Of a stretch of DNA of 64,000 nucleotides, positions 58,541-64,000 are shown piece after piece; the stretch's first letter is position 1, and every line of letters starts with the position of its first letter. Location of the stretch: contig JAFFSR010000307.1 of assembly GCA_017163975.1 (NCBI GenBank), positions 248,001-312,000 of the forward strand. The letters run 5' to 3'. A model generated the notes under the pieces. It saw nothing but the letters and a program-made list of their open reading frames with translations. It had not been told where the DNA came from and did no database searches. The stretch is from Anastatus disparis (Eukaryota > Arthropoda > Insecta > Hymenoptera > Eupelmidae). The position numbers were made by a program, and so were the translations under genes.

Positions 58541-60240
58541 CTACTATTTGGGCGATTCCATCAGCTGCTTTAAAGACTTCCCTTCTACATATATGCGCAG
58601 AGATCCATAGGGCTTTTACATTTAACTGTTAACTTATCATATTTACAATAAAAGGCTGTTACACTACACAAGGTTACGAAGAAAAAAAAAACTTTTTAAT
58701 AATAATTAATGCTGTGATAAGATCCTACCTCAGGAGGTTCGAATAAGAATTTTCTACACAATAGCTCTGGCTTGCAATAGAAGGAAAAAAAAATTGTTAA
58801 ATGCTCTATAATTATCAAAATAAGAGAAAAAGCTGAGTTGGATTAGCGCTACACTAATAAATAGAATTGTCTGATAGTCAATTAATTTTATATAGCACGC
58901 CCGTAATACTCAAGAGCTAAAAATTAAAATTTTAGTAAAGCCAGATGCACACTAAAGCAAAAGAAAATTATGCATAAGCTATTATGTGCCAACGGTTTTC
59001 TTCCACCGATAAATGCTAACAACTCTGCGGTGACTACGAATGAGCACGCACTAAGGTAGAACATGATAGTTATATAACCCGCGCGAGCATAAATAGGAAT
59101 ATAGAATGTTCAGCTCGCTTAAGATATTCAACTATATTAGATATAGAAAAAAAAGCTTTGCTAAACATGGAGTTGCAAGAAGCGTAGTGCTAAAATATGA
59201 TGAAGCTAGAGGGAGATGAACTGCAAGGTAACACAAGCAAAGGCAAATACAAACAACAATATAATGATTTATATGTATGTGTATCGAAATAAACCTATAT
59301 ATATGTGTATTCAAATGCAGCACTATTATTAAATAAATTATTTAGCTTAAGGCTTGCGCTCAAGAAAATTAAAAATAACAATGCTTCATGTATACATAAA
59401 AAAATGTGTAAGCAAAGCGTTTAGCACAACAACAAAAAAAGAATGCGAAAACAAAATTTATTTTCTTGCTTACTGCACATACTTAAAAAAAAATATTGCT
59501 GCAAAATAAAATGTCGCGGTTACCTTATACTAAGCGACGCCAAAAACAAAAATGGCTGCTGGAGCGTCTCCCCTAAGCCGACTTTGTGCGTACGTTAAAA
59601 AGATGGCGACCACATGGCAAAGCTTACGCATGCAAAGCGAAAAGGAAGAAAAAAAATTATTGCAGTGGCACAGTTTTATATTTTTTTTCACAGATTATTT
59701 TTTTTTTCTTCCACAGTTAAGAGCATGACGGAGCTGTCCGCCTTCTAATAATATTTCCAATCCTAACTTATGAATAAACGATGCGTTCAATCGAGTTTCT
59801 TTGCTACAAAGAAAAAATTTGTAAGATTAAACTCTCGTGCGGACAACTCAAGAAATCCACCAAAATATTATACGTACAAAGTTATAATAAAAACTTTCAA
59901 TGTATCGTATTTTAAGGTTAGGCTTGTCGAGTTTGATATCGAATTTCTAATCCAAGCTCATAAAAAAATAATAAGTCCAAATGATTTTTTATTTTAACAA
60001 AAATTATTGTATTAATATAGCTTTAGTGCGGACAAGTCATTATATTTGTTTAATTTAAGAATTTAAAAAGATATTGATAAAATAAAAAAAGCAGAACTCG
60101 ATTGCTGCAGCTCCGATATGCCGTTAATTCTTTTTTTAAACATTTTATTTATTCTTTCTTAACAGCTTGCACCAACACCACAAAAAAAATCACTTAGATC
60201 CCGATTTTTTGCAAAAAATTTTCACTAAAATTTTTGCTGG
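58541..60240 (-). other. Leader region between primer site and gag
   Basis: Non-coding AT-rich sequence, 1.7 kb, lengthened by the TTAA element at 59721-60123. No packaging or splice signals can be assigned. Confidence 0.4.
59721..60123. mobile_element. 403-bp TTAA-flanked TIR element
   Basis: TTAA at 59717-59720 and 60124-60127 flanks GAGCATGACGGAGCTGTCC and, inverted, CGGCATATCGGAGCTGCAG. Internal CTCGTGCGGACAACTCA and TAGTGCGGACAAGTCATT motifs are repeated. Its ends resemble those at 63135-63518. piggyBac/Kolobok-type insertion. Confidence 0.7.
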
Positions 60241-60257
60241 CCCCACGTTGGGCGCCA
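60241..60257 (-). promoter_or_regulatory. Primer-binding site, tRNA-Lys type
   Basis: On the minus strand TGGCGCCCAACGTGGGG starts two bases after the LTR ends in ACA. TGGCGCCCAACG is the classic Gypsy/retrovirus-like primer site complementary to a lysine tRNA 3' end. It fixes the LTR boundary and the orientation. Confidence 0.85.
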
Positions 60258-60639
60258 ATTGTAACGGCCGTGGGATCAGGTGGCCGCACTAGGTTAATGA
60301 GTCTATGTAAAAAAAATGAGGGATGTATGTATCACAAAATTACACAATTCATTTAGGAATTACACAACTATGATTTTACGAGGGCGCCGGTCGCGTTATC
60401 GGACGCGACTCCGTTCGCGATTCAATTTTTGCAGTGTAGCGAACAGAGAGACACACACAGAAAGATGAATAGCGAAAAAGGTAATTTTAAAGCACTAAAT
60501 TAGACAACGAAATCTAAAGAGAAACTCAGCTTGAGTAGAAGCTAAAATTGATACGTAAACGCTAAACGTCACGCACGTGGTCACCAGCAGACACGCGAAC
60601 GAAGCAGACAAAAAAAGAACGATATATTTATCGGTATTC

Positions 60640-61018
60640 TCGTATGGAGAACCAGCTCATATTCTACGCTCGTGAAAGCCAAAAAAAGTCTAAAAAACTT
60701 AATTGCCTATCAAGTAAAAGAAAATTTACAAATTGAGTTATATCCACGGCTGGATTAGTGTTTGACGGAAAATGGGAAAACGTTGTTGACCTGGATGATG
60801 TAGACCCATAATCCCCCGGTGGCGCAATTGGTAGCGTAACTGCCCTGTATGCGGAAGGTTGTGGGTTCAAATCCCATTTAGGGCATCAATTTTTTCCATT
60901 TTTTCCTCATCAGACACATTGCACCTAGTGTAACCCGGGCATGAGCGGTGTTCTTGTATGGAGAACCAGCTTATATTCTACGCTCGTGAAAGCCGAAAAA
61001 AGTCTACAAGACTTGATA
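60640..61018 (+). repeat. Two ~65-bp direct repeats flanking a tRNA-like unit
   Basis: GTATGGAGAACCAGCT(C/T)ATATTCTACGCTCGTGAAAGCC begins at ~60645 and ~60956, with ~310-bp spacing. The tRNA-like box pair lies between them. The layout suggests retroposition with a long duplication, or unequal exchange. Confidence 0.75.
60813..60887 (+). pseudogene. tRNA-like sequence with perfect A and B boxes
   Basis: TGGCGCAATTGG (A box, 60820-60831) and GGTTCAAATCC (B box, 60864-60874) are separated as in tRNA genes, and TTTTTT follows at ~60892. The T-arm GTGGG/CCCAT and D-arm GCGC/GCGT pair. The acceptor ends (CCCCCGG and TTAGGGC) do not pair fully and position 33 is not U, so a working tRNA is unlikely. 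More likely a SINE head inside the LTR. Confidence 0.55.
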
Positions 61019-61474
61019 TATTCATCGTTACGGCCAAGGACGTATAAATTAGTATGAATTAGCATCTACGCATTATGCACTAACGCAATTTTATCACTCC
61101 TTTACATACAAGAAAAACGCAGAAGAGATGAATATATAAAAAGCTTCGCCTTGTACACTCTGCTGCGCAGTTATTATATACGTCGTACGTCGACCAGCTT
61201 GCAGGTGAACGGCAGAAGGAATAAGCATCTCAAGATGGATGCTCTTCTTTTCTTACGCGGTACGCTATGCGTGCCACCTTATACTCTTGCCTTTTCCGTC
61301 TATTTGACTGCTATAGTCATGCTATACGTAGACTAGACACGTTGCTTGAGCTTACTGTGCTGTGCACGCGCGCGTGGCTAGTGGCTTGGGGTTTTTAACG
61401 TTTTCCTTCTGCCGCATATACTATCATATTATGAAAGCAAGGTTCAAGTAACATGGCCAATTTGCCATGTTACA

Positions 61475-62600
61475 GTAGATATTTGTTATAACAATTTTTC
61501 GCATTTATTTAATGTTTCAAAAGGATGAAATTATTTACTATTTGTATTTTTGCTTATTTTATTTTTAATATTCCTTTATACATCATAATTTTAGTATAAA
61601 TTTTTTTTTCATTCTTTAATTTATTAAGTTTTATTTTTGCATGATTCAGCAATAACATTTTAGTAGATAGACTATAGGCATTCTGGCACACCCGGATTGT
61701 AGCACACTACCTCTTCTCCCCCAAATGTGTTAGAATCCGTGTCATTTAAAATACATATAAATTCCTCCCCCTGTTTAAAAAATAAAAAAGGATGAAATAT
61801 TTTTCTCCCTCCACTAAGTGTTTTACAGTCCGGTCCATTTAAAATACCTATGAGTCTTCCCTTCCTTAAAAGATGTATTGGATACTTATTTTGGGATAGA
61901 GAGAAAGGGCTGTCCCTTCTTATTTTTAAAGAAAGGTCAGAGCGCCGCCCACAATATGTCCTATTTTAGAGAGTGCAGGAAAATTTTCCCACGCTTAGAA
62001 GAGAAATAGGGCAGACCTTTTTCACTGCCCACTGTGCGTTTTCTTTAACGTCGCATGAAAATTTATCTGCTTTTAGAAGAGAAGGAAAGAGATGACCTTT
62101 ATCTCAATGCATTACACTACGAGTGCATTCTCTTTTGAGTCATATGCATGAAAATAATGGATTATATAACCTATAGGGTATAATAAATAAGCAAAACTAT
62201 AAATTTGCCTTCTAATATATATATATATTTTTTTTAAGTCACTTTGTTATGCCCCGTCTTTTCTTTTTTTAAAGAAAATCTTTTTTTTTGAGAAGAAGAT
62301 TTATTAAAAGGGTCAGCTACCTGTTCTCTTGTTTCTTTTTAGATAAAGAAATATTTAGCAAAAGGGTCAGTCATATTCTTTTTTCATGGTTTAAAAAAAG
62401 GAATGTATGCTCGAAGAAGATATGCGAGACCCACCTCTGTAAAACAGAAAATCTTTTTCTTTTAAAAAATATTTTTTTGTCTCAGGTGTGTGTCAGTTTT
62501 CTTAAGGAAAATCAGCTTTTTGTAGGTTGTCGAAAATTTGAAGAACGAAATTTTTTTTTCAAGTAAAAGTTATTTATTGAAAGGGTCTTTTCTTTAAAAA
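61475..62600. other. AT-rich region with AAAGGGTCAG words
   Basis: No gene. The word AAAAGGGTCAG or AAAGGGTC recurs at ~62315, 62362 and 62580, again loosely at 63747 and 63895. A 92-codon frame at 62288 is low complexity. Confidence 0.4.
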
Positions 62601-62604
62601 TCAT

Positions 62605-63060
62605 TTTTTCGTAACAAGTGTGTGTGTGTGTGGGAAAAAAGTTATCCTGCATGTGCATTTATTATAAGATTTACGAGAACCTTTTTTGTGAAAAGGAGAA
62701 TTCCTTTCCTTCAATCTTTAGACCGCCAAGATTTGGAAAAAATGATAAGTCGATTTTCCGTATAGAAAAGTGTTCTGTGGCCTACTAGGTTAAAAACTAT
62801 TTTTTTTTCGTAACAAGTGTGTGTGTGTGTGAGAAAAAATGTTATCTTGCAGGTGCATTTATTACAAGATTTACGAAAACCTTTTTTGTAAAAAGGAGAA
62901 TTCCTTTTCTTTAACCTTCAGACCGCCGGGATTTTGAGAAAATGAAAAGTCGATTTTCCCAATAGAAAAGTGTTTTGAGGCCTACTAGGTTAAAAACTAT
63001 TTTTTTTTTTCGTAACAAGTATGTGTGTGTGAGAAAAAAAGTTATATTGCAGGTGCATTT
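62605..63060 (+). repeat. ~200-bp tandem repeat, 2.3 copies
   Basis: CGTAACAAGTGTGTGTGTGTG begins at 62610, 62809 and (shortened) 63011. Each is followed by GTTAT(C/A)(C/T)TGCA(T/G)GTGCATTTATT and AAAAGGAGAATTCCTTT. Unit lengths 199 and 202 bp. Confidence 0.88.
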
Positions 63061-63134
63061 ATTTTTTCTTTGAATTTACTAAGAAAAAAATTAAGAAAGC
63101 TTGATCTTTCTCAGGTTTTTAAAAGTATTCTTAA

Positions 63135-63518
63135 GAGCAGGACGGATTCGCTGTCCTTGTCTAATTGGCATTTTTGTTATTTACTCAAGTATTAATCGGT
63201 GTATCGGCAAATTGAAGGTTAAGCGCAATAGATATTATTATTACAAATATTTATGCACAAGAAAAAAAAAATCTATCGCTTTGTTTTTGAGAAAAGTAAG
63301 GAACGCGAAAATATTATAAACATAATCTTTTACTTCGGCGTTCCTTACTTTTCTCAAAAACAAATCGGTAGATTTTTTTTTCTTGTGCATAGATATTCAT
63401 AATAATAATATCTATTGCGATCAACCTTTATTTTGAAGATACACCGATTAATACTTGAGTAAATAACAAACAACTCAATTGTTACTCGGTCGTTATCAGG
63501 TTCTACTCCGGCCTGCCG
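63135..63518. mobile_element. 384-bp palindromic TTAA element
   Basis: TTAA at 63131-63134 and 63519-63522. The ends GAGCAGGACGG and CGGCAGGCCGG (inverted) are alike. A strong palindrome spans 63173-63470, with AAAGTAAGGAACGC / GCGTTCCTTACTTTTCTCAAA at its core near 63318. Non-coding. Confidence 0.75.
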
Positions 63519-63531
63519 TTAAGAAAAATAG

Positions 63532-63665
63532 TACATTATTGACCAAGGATGCATACTGATCATTCTCGGTGAGTGCGAACTTCTGGGGCCGAGCGTAGCG
63601 AGGCCTCGAAAGTTGCACGAGCTAGGATGATCAATATGCATCCATGGTCTAATATACTATTTTTT
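63532..63665. mobile_element. 134-bp hairpin MITE
   Basis: ATAGTACATTATTGACCAAG at the left and CCATGGTCTAATATACTAT at the right are inverse. The arms continue through GGATGCATA(C/T)TGATCAT(T/C)CT. The loop holds GCCGAGCGTAGCGAGGCC. Confidence 0.75.
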
Positions 63666-63742
63666 TGTCCTGAGGCCGAGACATTTAAAGTTTTTCCGTA
63701 GGACGCAAAATGGTCATTTTGCGGCCTAGGACAAAAAATATA
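63664..63742. repeat. Hairpin TTTTTTGTCCTGAGGCCG...
   Basis: TTTTTTGTCCTGAGGCCG is inverted at CGGCCTAGGACAAAAAA about 50 bp later. A second inner palindrome, CAAAATGGTCATTTTG, lies near the right arm. Directly abuts the preceding MITE. Confidence 0.7.
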
Positions 63743-64000
63743 TTTATTAAAGGGATCAATTATTTTCCAAGAAGAATTGCTTATTTTAGGAAATATATAC
63801 ATGACTTCCCTCTTAAAAATGCACCCCCTTTTTTTAAATTTGTTAGTCACAGGTCTATGTATGTTTTTGAGAAAAAAAACGATATTTATGGCAAGGGTCA
63901 GTTCCACGACGATAAAAATTAAAATCTCAGGTGTGTACAAAACTAATGAAGGATGGACTAAATTTTCTCTAATGGAGGTGACAAATTTTTTAGAAAAAAT
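63743..64000. other. Tail of window, nothing seen
   Basis: AT-rich; no coding motif on either strand. A minus-strand 126-codon frame (63940-63560) crosses the two hairpins and is rejected. Confidence 0.5.

Larger units (their letters stand above)
60260..61474 (-). mobile_element. 5' LTR of a Gypsy-type retrotransposon
   Basis: Bounded by TGTAAC (plus strand, 60260) and GTTACA (61474), that is, TGT...ACA in either direction. The outer end is a perfect palindrome (GTAACATGGC and its inverse, 61447-61472). On the minus strand it precedes the tRNA-Lys primer site. TATATAATAA near 61175 is a possible minus-strand TATA box. The LTR contains a tRNA-like sequence and two ~65-bp direct repeats. No partner LTR is in the window. 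Confidence 0.75.

Noticed and set aside
60813..60887. Functional tRNA gene
   Set aside because: The acceptor stem is poorly paired and the anticodon loop lacks U33.
61131..61142. TATATAAAAAGC on the plus strand as an LTR promoter
   Set aside because: The tRNA-Lys primer site fixes the element on the minus strand, so a plus-strand TATA here is probably coincidental.
62288..62566. 92-codon Phe/Lys-rich frame
   Set aside because: T-rich low-complexity sequence, no motif, no start context.
63560..63940. 126-codon minus-strand frame
   Set aside because: Runs through two hairpin elements; long palindromes often stay open by chance.

Overview
This looks like one stretch of an AT-rich animal genome, most likely an insect (hymenopteran-like, but I cannot fix the order). 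The reasons are CR1-type non-LTR retrotransposons, an LTR retrotransposon with a tRNA-Lys-type primer site, HARBI1-like and Tc1-like transposase remnants, large numbers of fold-back MITEs, and no gene-dense stretch. I found no intact host protein-coding gene. Every credible coding region belongs to a mobile element and is broken.

Layout. 1-1267: featureless. 1268-6891: a terminal-inverted-repeat (TIR) element filled with tandem satellite. 7058-11505: an older inverted-repeat pair enclosing a minus-strand LINE. That LINE is split by an 8220-10155 Mutator-like element with a clean 9-bp target duplication. 11500-12825: fold-back elements and AT microsatellites. 12832-22794: a nearly 10-kb unit with ~1-kb TIRs. 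It holds a Tc1-like transposase fragment, a SWIM/YqaJ-nuclease pseudogene with introns, a HARBI1-like transposase fragment and several nested MITEs. 22803-32277: a second satellite-filled element of the same TIR family, with about 29 copies of a ~281-bp repeat. 32278-37073: MITEs and a truncated third copy of that family in opposite orientation. 39100-43036: a plus-strand LINE with endonuclease and reverse transcriptase, split by a solo LTR. 44700-46560: duplicated poly-T/tRNA-like segments and an LTR-like leader carrying four related hairpins. 49451-56249: inverted arms enclosing a third LINE (minus strand, PHD-finger ORF1, most of the RT deleted), a 1.7-kb polypurine tract and TG repeats. 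56599-61474: a minus-strand LTR retrotransposon made of LTR, primer-binding site, leader and broken gag. 61475-64000: AT-rich sequence, a ~200-bp tandem repeat and three fold-back elements.

The most interesting signal is a repeated architecture. At least three elements share the terminus CCCACACAGCATGAAAG but carry different tandem-satellite interiors (48, ~150, ~175 and 281 bp), so satellite DNA here seems to be packaged inside transposon-like units. The nesting can be checked by arithmetic: removing the Mutator-like element and the solo LTR, each with one target copy, brings both LINE reading frames back into register. No search or alignment tool was used; family names rest on motifs read directly.
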